From NCBI RefSeq assembly GCF_001836165.1, contig NZ_KV827680.1, positions 1 through 64,000 on the forward strand: 64,000 nt of DNA, given 5' to 3'. Source of the stretch: Corynebacterium sp. HMSC036D02 (GTDB lineage Bacteria; Actinomycetota; Actinomycetes; Mycobacteriales; Mycobacteriaceae). A program made the position numbers and the translations under genes. Within the stretch, counting starts at the first letter, position 1. Each line of letters opens with the position of its first letter. This document shows positions 41,374-51,122 of this stretch, one piece after another. The notes beneath the pieces are model-generated. The model was not told the origin of the DNA. It was given only the letters and a program-made list of their open reading frames with translations, and ran no database searches.

Positions 41374-44157
41374 TTAGAGCGGCTGGCCAGCACCGGCACC
41401 TGCCGGCGGCGGGTTGCCGTCATCACCATCATCGTTGTGGGATTCCTCAGCGGAGTCGCTACCAGACTCATCGAGGACGTCCGGGGCGACAGTGTCGGGG
41501 CCATCGGAGTCTGGGCCGTGAGTTTCGGCATCGATCTCGGTGGCGAGTTCCTCATCGGCCTCACGCACGGCGGTCTCCTCAAGCTCCTTGTCGAAGGTAT
41601 CCTCCGGCAGCGGGCGCGGACGCGGGGTGAAGGTAAAGGATGCGGAAGAGTTGTCCTTGGACTCGCCGTCCCAGCCTTCAACATCCACGGTGATGATCTC
41701 ACCGGCGCCAATTTCACCGAAGAGGATCTTCTCGGAGAGCTGATCCTCAATCTCGCGCTGAATGGTGCGACGCAGCGGGCGAGCACCCAAGACCGGGTCG
41801 AAGCCACGCTGAGCCAGCAGATCCTTGGCCTTCTGGGTGAGCTCGATGCCCATGTCACGCTCGGAGAGCTGCTTCTCCACGCGGGCGATGAGCAGCTCCA
41901 CCATCTCGACGATCTGCTCCTGGGTGAGCTGGTGGAAGACCACAATCTCATCGATACGGTTGAGGAACTCGGGGCGGAAGTGCTTCTTCAGCTCATCGTT
42001 GACCTTGTTCTTCATGCGCTCGTACTGCGCATCCGCATCATTCTCGGAAGAGCCGGTGAAGCCCAAGCCCACGGCCTTCGAGATGTCCTGGGTACCCAGG
42101 TTCGAGGTGAAGATGAGCACCGTGTTCTTGAAGTCCACGATGCGGCCCTGACCATCGGTCAGGCGGCCATCCTCCAGCACCTGCAGCAAGGTGTTGTAGA
42201 TCTCCTTGTGGGCCTTCTCAATCTCATCGAAGAGCACCACGGAGAAAGGCTTGCGGCGGACCTTCTCGGTCAACTGGCCGCCTTCCTCGTAGCCAACATA
42301 TCCCGGAGGGGCACCGAAGAGGCGGGAGGCGGTGAAGCGATCGTGGAACTCACCCATATCGATCTGGATGAGGTCATCATCCGAACCGAAGAGGAAGTTA
42401 GCCAGCGACTTCGACAGCTCCGTCTTACCCACACCGGACGGGCCGGCGAAGATGAAGGAACCGGAAGGACGACGCGGGTCCTTCAGACCAGCACGGGTGC
42501 GGCGGATGGCGCGGGAGACAGCCTTGACGGCATCGTCCTGGCCGATGATGCGCTTATGCAGCTCCTCCTCCATGTTGAGGAGACGGTTGGACTCCTTCTC
42601 GGTGAGCTTAAGAACCGGAATGCCGGTCCAGTGAGCGAGAACCTCTGCGATCTGCTCCTCACCGACCTCGGCGATCTCCTCCAAGTCACCAGAGCGCCAC
42701 TGCTTTTCCTTCTCCGCACGCTCTTCACCGAGCTTGCGCTCCTTATCGCGCAAACCAGCGGCCTTTTCAAAGTCCTGGGCGTCGATCGCGGCTTCCTTCT
42801 CCTTGCGGACCTCGGCGATGCGGTCATCGACCTCACGCAGGCCCTCCGGAGCGGTCATGCGCTTGATGCGCATGCGGGCACCGGCCTCATCGAGGAGATC
42901 CACGGCCTTATCCGGCAGGAAGCGGTCGTTGATGTAGCGGTCAGACAGGGAGGCGGCAGCCTTGAGAGCTTCATCCGTGTAGGACACGCGGTGGTGTGCC
43001 TCGTACTTATCGCGCAAGCCCTTGAGGATCAGAATGGTGTCATCGAGGGAAGGTTCTTCCACCTTGACCGGCTGGAAGCGGCGCTCGAGAGCAGCATCCT
43101 TCTCAATGTGCTTGCGGTACTCATCCAAGGTGGTGGCACCAATGGTCTGCAGCTCGCCGCGAGCCAACTTCGGCTTCAACAGCGAGGCAGCATCGATAGC
43201 GCCCTCAGCGGCACCCGCGCCAACCAAAGTGTGGATCTCATCGATAAAGAGGATGATGTCACCGCGCTGGTTAATCTCCTTAAGCACCTTCTTCAGGCGT
43301 TCCTCGAAGTCACCGCGGTAGCGCGAACCAGCCACCAAGGAGCCCAGGTCCAGCGAGTAGAGCTGCTTATCCTTGAGGGTCTCCGGGACCTTGCCGTTAA
43401 CGATATCGAGAGCCAGGCCTTCGACCACGGCGGTCTTACCCACGCCGGGCTCACCGATGAGCACCGGGTTGTTCTTCGTGCGGCGGGACAGCACCTGCAT
43501 AATGCGCTCGATCTCAGAATCGCGGCCCACTACCGGGTCCAGCTTGCCATCGCGCGCCGCCTGGGTGAGGTTGCGGCCGAACTGGTCCAGCACCAGGGAG
43601 TTGGAACGCTCACCCGAGCTGCCGGGGCCGCCACGGCCACCCTGGCCAGCGCCGGCACCGGCACCGGCACCTACCGGGCCTGCACCACCCTGGGACTGGT
43701 TGCCCTCTCCCTCGTTGCCCTCATAGCCGGAGAGCAGCTGGATAACCTGCTGGCGAACACGCGGCAAGTCAGCGCCTAGCTTCGTCAGCACCTGGGCTGC
43801 TACGCCGTCGCCCTCGCGGATGAGGCCGAGCAGCAGGAATTCGGTGCCGATGTACTTGTGTCCCATCTGCAGGCCCTCACGCAGCGAGAGCTCCAGAACC
43901 TTCTTCGCGCGCGGGGTAAATGGGATGTGGCCGGTGTGCGGCTGAGAACCTTGACCAATAATCTCTTCCACCTCACGGCGGACATCCTCCAGTGAGATGC
44001 CCATGGACTCCAAGGCCTTGGCTGCTACGCCTTCGCCTTCGTGGATGAGTCCTAGGAGGATGTGCTCGGTGCCGATGTAATTGTGGTTGAGCATGCGTGC
44101 TTCCTCCTGCGCCAAAACGATGACGCGGCGAGCACGGTCCGTAAACCTCTCGAACAT
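41374..44157 (-). CDS. clpC: ATP-dependent Clp protease ATPase subunit ClpC
   Basis: ClpC is the AAA+ unfoldase that feeds proteins to ClpP. The 927-residue protein has two N-terminal Clp repeats (1-145), a Gly/Gln-rich linker, AAA module 1 with GEPGVGKT (235-242) and Walker B ILFIDEIH, a middle coiled coil with a UVR-like segment (about 440-490), and AAA module 2 with GPSGVGKT (572-579). LGF near 700 fits the ClpP-binding loop. The last about 80 residues are acidic and look disordered, longer than in mycobacteria. A ClgR-type box lies 117 bp upstream. Confidence 0.96.
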   Translation of the reverse strand: MFERFTDRARRVIVLAQEEARMLNHNYIGTEHILLGLIHEGEGVAAKALESMGISLEDVRREVEEIIGQGSQPHTGHIPFTPRAKKVLELSLREGLQMGHKYIGTEFLLLGLIREGDGVAAQVLTKLGADLPRVRQQVIQLLSGYEGNEGEGNQSQGGAGPVGAGAGAGAGQGGRGGPGSSGERSNSLVLDQFGRNLTQAARDGKLDPVVGRDSEIERIMQVLSRRTKNNPVLIGEPGVGKTAVVEGLALDIVNGKVPETLKDKQLYSLDLGSLVAGSRYRGDFEERLKKVLKEINQRGDIILFIDEIHTLVGAGAAEGAIDAASLLKPKLARGELQTIGATTLDEYRKHIEKDAALERRFQPVKVEEPSLDDTILILKGLRDKYEAHHRVSYTDEALKAAASLSDRYINDRFLPDKAVDLLDEAGARMRIKRMTAPEGLREVDDRIAEVRKEKEAAIDAQDFEKAAGLRDKERKLGEERAEKEKQWRSGDLEEIAEVGEEQIAEVLAHWTGIPVLKLTEKESNRLLNMEEELHKRIIGQDDAVKAVSRAIRRTRAGLKDPRRPSGSFIFAGPSGVGKTELSKSLANFLFGSDDDLIQIDMGEFHDRFTASRLFGAPPGYVGYEEGGQLTEKVRRKPFSVVLFDEIEKAHKEIYNTLLQVLEDGRLTDGQGRIVDFKNTVLIFTSNLGTQDISKAVGLGFTGSSENDADAQYERMKNKVNDELKKHFRPEFLNRIDEIVVFHQLTQEQIVEMVELLIARVEKQLSERDMGIELTQKAKDLLAQRGFDPVLGARPLRRTIQREIEDQLSEKILFGEIGAGEIITVDVEGWDGESKDNSSASFTFTPRPRPLPEDTFDKELEETAVREADEELATEIDAETHGPDSDGPDTVAPDVLDESGSDSAEESHNDDGDDGNPPPAGAGAGQPL

Positions 44158-44273
44158 TACCTCTTACCTTTCGCTCTAAATGTGTCATCCACTCTAACGC
44201 GCGGGGAGGACACTCCATTCACGATTTCCCTTCCCCCCTTCCCCTAAACCAACATTTCTGCAGGTAAAGGCAC

Positions 44274-44291
44274 TGTACGCCGGTAGCGAAC
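44274..44291. promoter_or_regulatory. ClgR-type operator upstream of clpC
   Basis: TGTACGCCGGTAGCGAAC matches the published C. glutamicum ClgR consensus WNNWCGCYNANRGCGWWS at all but one fixed position on either strand. ClgR activates clpC and clpP in that species. The 250-bp region 44158-44407 also contains TATATA-rich sequence at 44363-44369 that may serve the divergent gene at 44408. Confidence 0.65.
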
Positions 44292-44407
44292 AGGTCATGA
44301 TAAGGCAGCTTTTCGCACTAACCTGCCACAGAAGCTTCGCCACCTTAGAATGAAGAGGATTCTATATATCTCATCATCGACACCTCCACGAAGGATTTCC
44401 TCTCATC

Positions 44408-45679
44408 GTGACTATGCTCCCAGAATTTTTCACCACCCAGCACCAGCTGCGCCAGAAGGCAGTCCTGGACCAAGGAGCGGACTCCACGCTCTTCCTCGTG
44501 GAAGATCCCTCGCATGATGAGATGCTCGTGGAGATATATGGCCCGGAAAACCGCGGTGTGCTCCGCCAATCCGGCATCGTGGGGCAGCTTCAGCACAGCG
44601 CCATCGCCCCCATCGTGGGCACGGGAACGATGAACAGCGGTCAGGAATTCTTTGTGCGCCGCAGCCTGCCGGGCCAGCAGTTGTCGGATTTCACCTCCTC
44701 CGGCATCGGCGCGCAGCACCTTTCCCGCGATGAGGCCATCGCTGTCTTCGCGCCGTTGGCTGACGCGACCGATTTCCTGCTCCAGAAAGGCCGCGCCAAC
44801 TACGCTCTCCGCGCGCTCAATCCGCGCCGCATCATCCTGACCAATAATCGCTCGAATGCCTTCTTCGCGGCAGTTGGCCCAGCCACGGGCTCCGAGGCCC
44901 CCAACGCAACGGCGAAGGAAGCAATCGACCGCCTCGCACAACTCCTCGCCGCCGCTTACCCATCCTTCCGCGCAGCAGCCGCTTATACCTCGGCATCCGC
45001 CGTCGTTGATTCTCTCCGAAATGCTGGCGCGGGGACCTCCAATGCCAGCATGACCGGCGCCAACGCGGCTGGTATGAACAGGTCCGACACGGGTACGCCG
45101 CAGTGGCAACCGGAGCAGCAGCACGCTGCCACCCCGCAGGGAGACTGGGGGACGCAGCCGCAGCAGCAGGTCCCCGCACCCGCCCCCGCGGAAGCCTCCG
45201 GAAAACGCGGGTCGACATCGAAGAGCAAGGTCTTTGCTGGCCTCGGCGTGGGTCTTCTCCTCTTGGCCCTGATCGGCGGCCTGCTGTGGTTCTTCTTGGG
45301 ACGCTCAGCGTGGTCTGAGGCGGAGCAGGCGCTTGTCGACGACCACCCGGGCCTCATCAGCTCCCGCCCCGGCGGGGAAGGTTTTGACGGCGCTACCTGC
45401 GAATCCCGCGATCCGGAGGATGGTCAGGACGCGAAGATCACCTGCGTTGGTGACGGTGTGGGCTACTCCGTGGCGCGGTACGGGGACGTCGCCAAGCGCG
45501 ATGCAGCTGCCCCAGCGCAGGATGCACAGGAACTGTCCAACGGGCAGTGCACCGTGCACAGCTACGATGTTTCCGAATCCGAGCCGGTGTTCTATATGAG
45601 CGCCGAGGACTCTGCTGACGCCGTCCTCGTGTGGGGCGAGGATGCCGAAGAGCTACGCCTGAACATGCCGCTGTGCTAA
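44408..45679 (+). CDS. Membrane protein with degenerate kinase-like N-terminal domain
   Basis: The 423-residue protein has an N-terminal domain (about 1-200) whose layout recalls a Ser/Thr kinase: VEIYGPE where the beta-3 strand would be, LQHSAIAPIVGTG, RRSLPGQQLSDF and LNPRRIILTNN at the position of the catalytic loop. The HRDLKPxN Asp and a DFG motif are not seen, so it would be a pseudokinase. A Gln/Pro-rich linker leads to one membrane segment (about 275-295) and an extracellular domain with four cysteines. Starts at GTG 44408 or ATG 44414 are possible. Function unknown. Confidence 0.72.
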   Translation: MTMLPEFFTTQHQLRQKAVLDQGADSTLFLVEDPSHDEMLVEIYGPENRGVLRQSGIVGQLQHSAIAPIVGTGTMNSGQEFFVRRSLPGQQLSDFTSSGIGAQHLSRDEAIAVFAPLADATDFLLQKGRANYALRALNPRRIILTNNRSNAFFAAVGPATGSEAPNATAKEAIDRLAQLLAAAYPSFRAAAAYTSASAVVDSLRNAGAGTSNASMTGANAAGMNRSDTGTPQWQPEQQHAATPQGDWGTQPQQQVPAPAPAEASGKRGSTSKSKVFAGLGVGLLLLALIGGLLWFFLGRSAWSEAEQALVDDHPGLISSRPGGEGFDGATCESRDPEDGQDAKITCVGDGVGYSVARYGDVAKRDAAAPAQDAQELSNGQCTVHSYDVSESEPVFYMSAEDSADAVLVWGEDAEELRLNMPLC

Positions 45680-45714
45680 GCCGCGCGCTCACTCCGCGTA
45701 GCTAGTCCGAACGG

Positions 45715-47115
45715 TTAGTCCGCACGCCGGAGCAGCGGTGCAATCACCGCAATGGCAGTACCGGCTACGCCGGCGAAGAGGAAAGCCCAGTGTGTTCCCT
45801 GAGCCGTCGCTGCGGCCGGCCCCATCCCTGCGGCGGCGCCGGCTTGGGTGCCGCGCGTGAGGAAGACAACGAGGAAAGCAGTTCCCATCGCACCAGCCAG
45901 TTGCTGGAAGGTGTTCATGATGGCCGAGCCGTGCGAGTAGAGCTTCTCCGGAAGTGAGGACAGCGCGGTGGTCATCAGCGGCGTCATCATCAAACACATG
46001 CCGAGGGAGAAAACTACGTGCATGCCCACGACCATCCACACGGCTGAGTTCTCTCCCAAGGTGGCCATGAGCCACAGGCTGGCCACCATGAACAGTGAGC
46101 CCGGAATCATCAGGGGGCGCGGGCCATAGGAATCAAAAAGACGGCCTACAATCGGGGAAAGGAAAGCTTGAAGGATGCCTCCCGGCATCACCGCGAGCCC
46201 CGTGGTGAAGGCCGTAGCGCCCAGGGTAGTTTGCAGGTAAATGGGCAGGACCGTGACCATTCCCAGCATGAGTCCAAAGGACAGGACGAGGATGATCACC
46301 GCGAGAGTGAAGTTGCGTACGCGAAAAGGTCGCAGATCCATCAGGGCGCGGTCCTCAAGCGCGAGGCGCCTCTGCCGGCGGATGAAGACGACGAGCGCGA
46401 TAACGCCCACCACGGTGACGGCGATATCCACCCAAGCGCCGCCCTGCAGCATTTTCTCTATCGAGGACAATCCATAAATCAGACCGCCGAAAGCGCATGC
46501 GGAAAGAATGACGGAGAGACCGTCGAGTGGGGTATCGCGGTTCTCACCAACATCGCTCAGGCGCCAGAGCCCGGCAACCAAGATGAGGGCGATGAGCGGC
46601 ACCATGGCCCAAAAGATGACGTGCCAGGTGAAGTGGTTGAGAATGGCCCCGCCAACCGTTGGCCCCAGTGCCGGGGCGACGGAAATCACCACGGAAATAA
46701 TGCCCATGACCGTGCCACGGCGCTGCGCTGGGACCAACGTCATGGCAACGGTCATGAGAGTGGGGATCATCAGCGCGGTTCCACCGGCCTGAAGTACGCG
46801 CCCCAAGAGTAAAACGATGAAGCTCGGGGCGAGGGCCGCCACCACGGTTCCGGCTAGGAAGAGTCCTGCGGAGGCGATGAAAATCTGCCGTGTGGTGAGC
46901 CGCTCCAACAGGAAGCCGGTTGTCGGGATGACGACGGCCATGGTGAGCATGAATCCCGTCAACAACCACTGCGCGCTCGTGGCGGGAATGCCATAGTCCG
47001 CCATGATGGCCGGCAGCGCGACGGATAGCGAGGTCTCGTTGAGAATCATGACCATCGCCCCCAGCACCAGGATGCTGAGGTTGATCACTACCTTGGAGGG
47101 AATCTCAGCGGACAT
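45715..47115 (-). CDS. MFS multidrug exporter, DHA2 family (LmrB-like)
   Basis: The 466-residue protein has about 14 membrane segments with LNETSLSVALPAIMADY (motif D1 region), LLERLTTRQIFI (motif A region) and GPTVGGAILNHFTWH (motif C). It resembles the LmrB group of lincomycin and multidrug exporters. The ATG at 47115 is preferred; a TTG seven codons upstream is in frame. No regulator gene is adjacent. The region 47116-47285 contains only its likely promoter; no gene is visible there. Confidence 0.85.
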   Translation of the reverse strand: MSAEIPSKVVINLSILVLGAMVMILNETSLSVALPAIMADYGIPATSAQWLLTGFMLTMAVVIPTTGFLLERLTTRQIFIASAGLFLAGTVVAALAPSFIVLLLGRVLQAGGTALMIPTLMTVAMTLVPAQRRGTVMGIISVVISVAPALGPTVGGAILNHFTWHVIFWAMVPLIALILVAGLWRLSDVGENRDTPLDGLSVILSACAFGGLIYGLSSIEKMLQGGAWVDIAVTVVGVIALVVFIRRQRRLALEDRALMDLRPFRVRNFTLAVIILVLSFGLMLGMVTVLPIYLQTTLGATAFTTGLAVMPGGILQAFLSPIVGRLFDSYGPRPLMIPGSLFMVASLWLMATLGENSAVWMVVGMHVVFSLGMCLMMTPLMTTALSSLPEKLYSHGSAIMNTFQQLAGAMGTAFLVVFLTRGTQAGAAAGMGPAAATAQGTHWAFLFAGVAGTAIAVIAPLLRRAD

Positions 47116-47285
47116 GCGGCCAGCCACACCTTTCAACTACTTAACTCTGTGGACCTCGCACTGGAGCTGTGAAAGTCAGCGCGCGAAGATTTTAGAGTAC
47201 TCCCAAGGTCACCGGGCATGCCACATGAGCCAAGCCGCGGGCCTTCTTAAGACCGCCGCGGCTGGCGATGGCTTCGTGATACGCC

Positions 47286-48230
47286 TTAGGGCATGGTCTC
47301 CATGTTGCGGGGTGTGATGACCACGACGCTGCCACCGCTGTCCAGACTGCAGCCCAGCAGACGGTTTTCAGGGGTATCCTCCCACAGTTTCGGTGCACCG
47401 TAGGAACAGTGTCCAAGGTCAGTGGTGAGGTGGCCACGGTTTCCGCCCTCGCCGGCCTGCCAATCATGGTTGGCGTATTCATCCAGCAGCTCCATGGCGT
47501 CAGTGCAGTCGGTGCCATCTTCCTGCACGTACACCAAGCCGGTCTCCTCCCCGCGTGTGCCGCTCTCACCGCACACCGCTCCGGTGTTGGCCATGCCATT
47601 CGCATCTGGCTTCGCGGGGAAAGTATCGGAGTAGTACTGGCCATCGTCCTTGACGGTGAAATGGTGCCCGTTCGCCTTGACCACGAACTCGTTGCCGCTG
47701 AGTGCTTCAAAGGTTCCGCCATCAAAGCTCACGGTCTCACCCTCGTTGAGCGTTGCAACCTCTGTCGGTGTATAGAACTCAATGGCCCACACCGGGAAGA
47801 AGCCGCGGTCGCCGAGGTAGCTCACCGCATTTGACCTCCAGCTCTGCATAACCGGCCCTGGATAAATTGGCGGATCGGCAAAATCGACCTTGCAGTTCGG
47901 GGCATCAGCCTCTTCGTGAATGAGGCAGAGGACGCGCCCATCAGGGCTCTTGACGGCCGGGATGGGGTTCGGAATGGTCGCCAGATCACCGCCGGCCATA
48001 AAGTCTTGCGGATCGCGTTCCTTCAATCCGCCGGGTTTGTCTTTGTCAGGCTTGTCGCTGCTCGGCGCCGCCGCCTCGGAAGTGTCATCAGAGGCTGACT
48101 CAGAGCTGGCAGAGCTGGATGAGTTCTGTTGGAATTGTGGCTCATCGCCCGCCGGTTCGCTCGTGAAAGAACACGAAGCCACGGCGCAGGCCATGAGGGA
48201 GGCAGAAAGGATAGAGAGAAGCTTCTTCAT
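47286..48230 (-). CDS. Lipoprotein, tandem paralogue 1
   Basis: The 314-residue lipoprotein has a signal MKKLLSILSASLMACAVASC with lipobox VASC, a Ser/Asp/Glu-rich linker to about 65, then a domain that shares GLKERD, SPDGRV, GHHFTVKDDGQ, TGAVCGE and VQEDGTDCT blocks with the product of the gene upstream. The start matches that paralogue: both have TGGAAC about 16 nt before the ATG. The domain has several conserved Cys and a conserved polar core. I do not recognise a named family. Confidence 0.8.
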   Translation of the reverse strand: MKKLLSILSASLMACAVASCSFTSEPAGDEPQFQQNSSSSASSESASDDTSEAAAPSSDKPDKDKPGGLKERDPQDFMAGGDLATIPNPIPAVKSPDGRVLCLIHEEADAPNCKVDFADPPIYPGPVMQSWRSNAVSYLGDRGFFPVWAIEFYTPTEVATLNEGETVSFDGGTFEALSGNEFVVKANGHHFTVKDDGQYYSDTFPAKPDANGMANTGAVCGESGTRGEETGLVYVQEDGTDCTDAMELLDEYANHDWQAGEGGNRGHLTTDLGHCSYGAPKLWEDTPENRLLGCSLDSGGSVVVITPRNMETMP

Positions 48231-48264
48231 AACAATCATCGTTCCACGAAATAGCGCTGTGCCA

Positions 48265-49221
48265 CTAGTTTTCCGAATGCTTCGGATCTTTAGGATTTGC
48301 AGCGTCAAGAAGAATAACGCGACCGGTACCGGATAGATCTTCACAATGAATCCGACGTGCATACGGATTGGGTGTTTCAACGAATTCCGGTTCTTTGTGG
48401 GAGCACTTCCAGCCGTCAAGCTCCAGGATTCCGCGAGTGTTCACTTCTTTTATGTCCCACTCGTAGTTGACGTACTTGTCCACGATGTCCATCGCAGTCG
48501 TGCAATTCGTCCCGTCTGTCTGCACAAAGACCTTCTGGCGGCCAAAATTAGTATCGGCCTCTCCACAGACGGCACCTACAGGCGCATAGCCATTGGAGTC
48601 CGGCTCCAGCGGATAGGTATCCGCCGAAAACTGGCCGCCGTCCTTCACGGTGAACTGGTGCCCTTGGGCCTGAACGGTGAATTCATCTGCGCTAGGGGCT
48701 TCAAAAACCACGCCGTTGATATCGACTTTCTCGCCCTCCTCCAGCAGCTGTGGCGGAACCACGTCCCCCGGGTCCACTACGCCACTGGGGAAGAAGCCTG
48801 CGCCATCTTTGAAGATCACCATGTTCGCCTCCCACTGCGGGTTTTCGGGGTCGGGCACAATGGGGGGATTGTCAAAACCAACTAAGCACGTCGGCGCTTG
48901 AGAACCCTCATACAGAGAACACCGCACCCTACCGTCTGGGCTGGCTATACCCCAGGCAACCGTGGTCTCATACCTGAATCCAGTGGCGCGGAACTCTTCG
49001 GCATCGCGTTCTTTGAGCCCGGAAGATTGAGAGCCAAACTCCGGCTCACGATCTGTGGAATCGCTCGCTGCCGCAGTACTGGGTTCCTCCGAAGCGATCT
49101 CTGTGCCAGAGCTATCCACAACTTCGAACCGAGGAGTGTCCTCGGTCTCTTCATCCGGGGAGCAAGCCACCAAACCGGCCGCCACCAGCGGCAGTGTGAG
49201 AAGAGAGAAAAGTTTTTTCAT
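48265..49221 (-). CDS. Lipoprotein, tandem paralogue 2
   Basis: The 318-residue lipoprotein has signal MKKLFSLLTLPLVAAGLVAC, an acidic Ser/Thr-rich linker, then the same domain as its neighbour with GLKERD, SPDGRVRC, GHQFTVKDGGQ, VGAVCGE and VQTDGTNCT. The two genes are 34 bp apart on the same strand and presumably arose by duplication. The extracellular domain is likely disulphide-bonded. Function unknown. Confidence 0.8.
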   Translation of the reverse strand: MKKLFSLLTLPLVAAGLVACSPDEETEDTPRFEVVDSSGTEIASEEPSTAAASDSTDREPEFGSQSSGLKERDAEEFRATGFRYETTVAWGIASPDGRVRCSLYEGSQAPTCLVGFDNPPIVPDPENPQWEANMVIFKDGAGFFPSGVVDPGDVVPPQLLEEGEKVDINGVVFEAPSADEFTVQAQGHQFTVKDGGQFSADTYPLEPDSNGYAPVGAVCGEADTNFGRQKVFVQTDGTNCTTAMDIVDKYVNYEWDIKEVNTRGILELDGWKCSHKEPEFVETPNPYARRIHCEDLSGTGRVILLDAANPKDPKHSEN

Positions 49222-49311
49222 ATTTTGTATTGTTCCACGCAGGCAGGCTTCGCGCGGAGTGATGTGCGCTGCAGCGAAACTGAAAGCTCTTAAAACAGCT
49301 CCTAAAACAAC

Positions 49312-49353
49312 AACGCACAAGCCTTCGGCTGCGGGGCCAGTGGCTTGTGCGTT
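49312..49353 (-). terminator. Terminator after lysS
   Basis: AACGCACAAGCC (49312-49323) pairs perfectly with GGCTTGTGCGTT (49342-49353). On the minus strand the stem is followed by GTTGTTTTAGG, a short U-rich tract. It lies 25 bp after the lysS stop. Confidence 0.75.
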
Positions 49354-49377
49354 GAGTGCGTAGAGCTTACGCGGAGA

Positions 49378-50952
49378 CTAATGCTCAGGCTTCACGATGG
49401 GGAAGAGAACGGTTTCTCGGATACCCAGGCCAGTCAGGGCCATGAGCAGGCGGTCCATACCCATGCCCGTACCGGCTGTCGGCGGCATGCCCTGCTCCAT
49501 GGCGGCGAGGAAGTCCTCGTCCAAGACCATGGCCTCCTCATCACCGCCGGCGGCCAGGCGGGCCTGGTCCTCGAAGCGCTCGCGCTGGATCACGGGATCG
49601 ACCAGCTCCGAGTAACCCGTGGCCAATTCGAAGCCGCGCACGTAGAGGTCCCACTTCTCCGTCACCCCCGGCTTGGAGCGGTGCTGGCGGGTCAGCGGGG
49701 AGGTCTCAACCGGGAAGTCCTTCACAAAGATCGGGCCCTCAAGCTGGTCCTCGCAGAGCACCTCCCAAATCTCCTCCACCAGCTTGCCGTGGCCCCAGCC
49801 ACCGTTCTTCGGGACGTCGAGCCCGATGACGTCAGCAAGCGCCTTGAGCTCCTCGACGGTGGAGTCGATGGTGACCTCCGGCTGGCCCGGGAACTTGCGC
49901 TGTAGTGCCTCGTTGAGTGAAGGATACATTTCAATCTCCGGCCACTCTTCGCCGCCGAAGTCATACTCAGTGCCATCCGCCAAAGTAACAGTGGTGGAGC
50001 CGAAGACCGCACGTGCTACCGATTGGATGGACTCGCGGGTGGTGCGGGCACAATCGTTGTAGTCACCCCACGCGGCGTAGGTCTCCAGCATGGCGAATTC
50101 CGGGGAGTGGGAGCGGTCAACGCCCTCGTTACGGAAGTTGCGGTTGATCTCAAAGACGCGATCGATGCCGCCGACAACGGCACGCTTAAGGAAGAGCTCC
50201 GGCGCGATGCGCAGGTACAGGTCAATGTCCAAAGCATTGGAGTGCGTTACAAACGGGCGGGCCGCTGCACCGCCGTGGAGAGTCTGCAGCATCGGGGTTT
50301 CGATCTCTACGAAGCCCTCATCCTCCAGGTAGTTGCGCAGTGCACGCATGACCTTGACGCGGGTCATGGCATTCTTGCGGGCTTCCTCGCGCACGATGAG
50401 GTCGTTGTAGCGCTGGCGCACGCGGGTTTCCTCATTCATGTCAGCGAAGGACACCGGAAGCGGGCGCAAGGACTTCGCCGCCATGGTCCATTCGTTTGCC
50501 ATGACGGAGAGCTCGCCGCGGCGCGAGGCAATTACTCGGCCGCGCACGGAGATGAAATCACCCAAGTCAACGTCGGACTTCCACGCGGCTAGGCGCTCCT
50601 CCCCAACCTCTGCAAGGGACAGCATGGCCTGCACCTGAGTACCGTCGCCATCCTGCAGGGTGGCGAAGCACAGCTTGCCGGTATTGCGCATGAAGATGAG
50701 ACGGCCGGCGATGGCCACCTCAACGTCAGTCTCCTCACCAGCGCTGAGGTAGGTGACGCCCTCTTCCGCGGCCGGCTCCTCACCTTCCGCCACCACCTGG
50801 AACTGCTGTCGGAGATCCCGCAGGGAGATCGTGCGGTCCACGGTCACCGGATAAGGATCGGTGCCGGACTCCAACAGTCGAGCGCGCTTCTCGCGGCGGA
50901 TGCGCAGCTGCTCGGGAACGTCAGTAACTTCAGTATTCTTCTTCTCGCTCAC
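49378..50952 (-). CDS. lysS: Lysyl-tRNA synthetase, class II
   Basis: The 524-residue enzyme charges tRNA-Lys. It has an N-terminal OB-fold anticodon-binding domain (about 60-170), motif 1 near VEIETPMLQ, motif 2 [18 protein letters not shown], and motif 3 [15 protein letters not shown]. The GTG start at 50952 has TACCCT 8 nt upstream (50961-50966) and no ribosome site. Confidence 0.96.
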   Translation of the reverse strand: MSEKKNTEVTDVPEQLRIRREKRARLLESGTDPYPVTVDRTISLRDLRQQFQVVAEGEEPAAEEGVTYLSAGEETDVEVAIAGRLIFMRNTGKLCFATLQDGDGTQVQAMLSLAEVGEERLAAWKSDVDLGDFISVRGRVIASRRGELSVMANEWTMAAKSLRPLPVSFADMNEETRVRQRYNDLIVREEARKNAMTRVKVMRALRNYLEDEGFVEIETPMLQTLHGGAAARPFVTHSNALDIDLYLRIAPELFLKRAVVGGIDRVFEINRNFRNEGVDRSHSPEFAMLETYAAWGDYNDCARTTRESIQSVARAVFGSTTVTLADGTEYDFGGEEWPEIEMYPSLNEALQRKFPGQPEVTIDSTVEELKALADVIGLDVPKNGGWGHGKLVEEIWEVLCEDQLEGPIFVKDFPVETSPLTRQHRSKPGVTEKWDLYVRGFELATGYSELVDPVIQRERFEDQARLAAGGDEEAMVLDEDFLAAMEQGMPPTAGTGMGMDRLLMALTGLGIRETVLFPIVKPEH

Positions 50953-50960
50953 GGTTGTCT

Positions 50961-50966
50961 AGGGTA
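50961..50966 (-). promoter_or_regulatory. -10 element of leaderless lysS promoter
   Basis: TACCCT on the minus strand ends 8 nt before the GTG start of lysS. Confidence 0.5.
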
Positions 50967-50995
50967 GTCGATCCCCATACGCTGGCGCGATCCCG

Positions 50996-51013
50996 GTTCA
51001 CAGAGTGTTCATC
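50996..51013 (+). promoter_or_regulatory. Candidate PHO box upstream of phoX
   Basis: GTTCACA (50996-51002) and GTTCATC (51007-51013) are direct repeats with 11-nt period, the spacing of the actinobacterial PHO box (GTTCACC repeats in Streptomyces). A weaker third GTTA-type unit follows at 51018. It lies 110 bp before the phoX start and may be bound by the PhoR regulator encoded at 9.1 kb. Confidence 0.55.
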
Positions 51014-51122
51014 TGGCGGTTAGACAGTATCAACCGCGCGGTCATCTCAACCGTATTAACTCATGAGGTCCGTTGCGACATCTCTACGCAACTAACGATT
51101 TCGATTTTGGAGCATAACTTTC

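Noticed and set aside
41437..43779. A 780-codon open frame on the plus strand opposite clpC.
   Set aside because: Same shadow effect of a GC-rich biased gene; clpC is unmistakable and the antisense product is compositionally odd.
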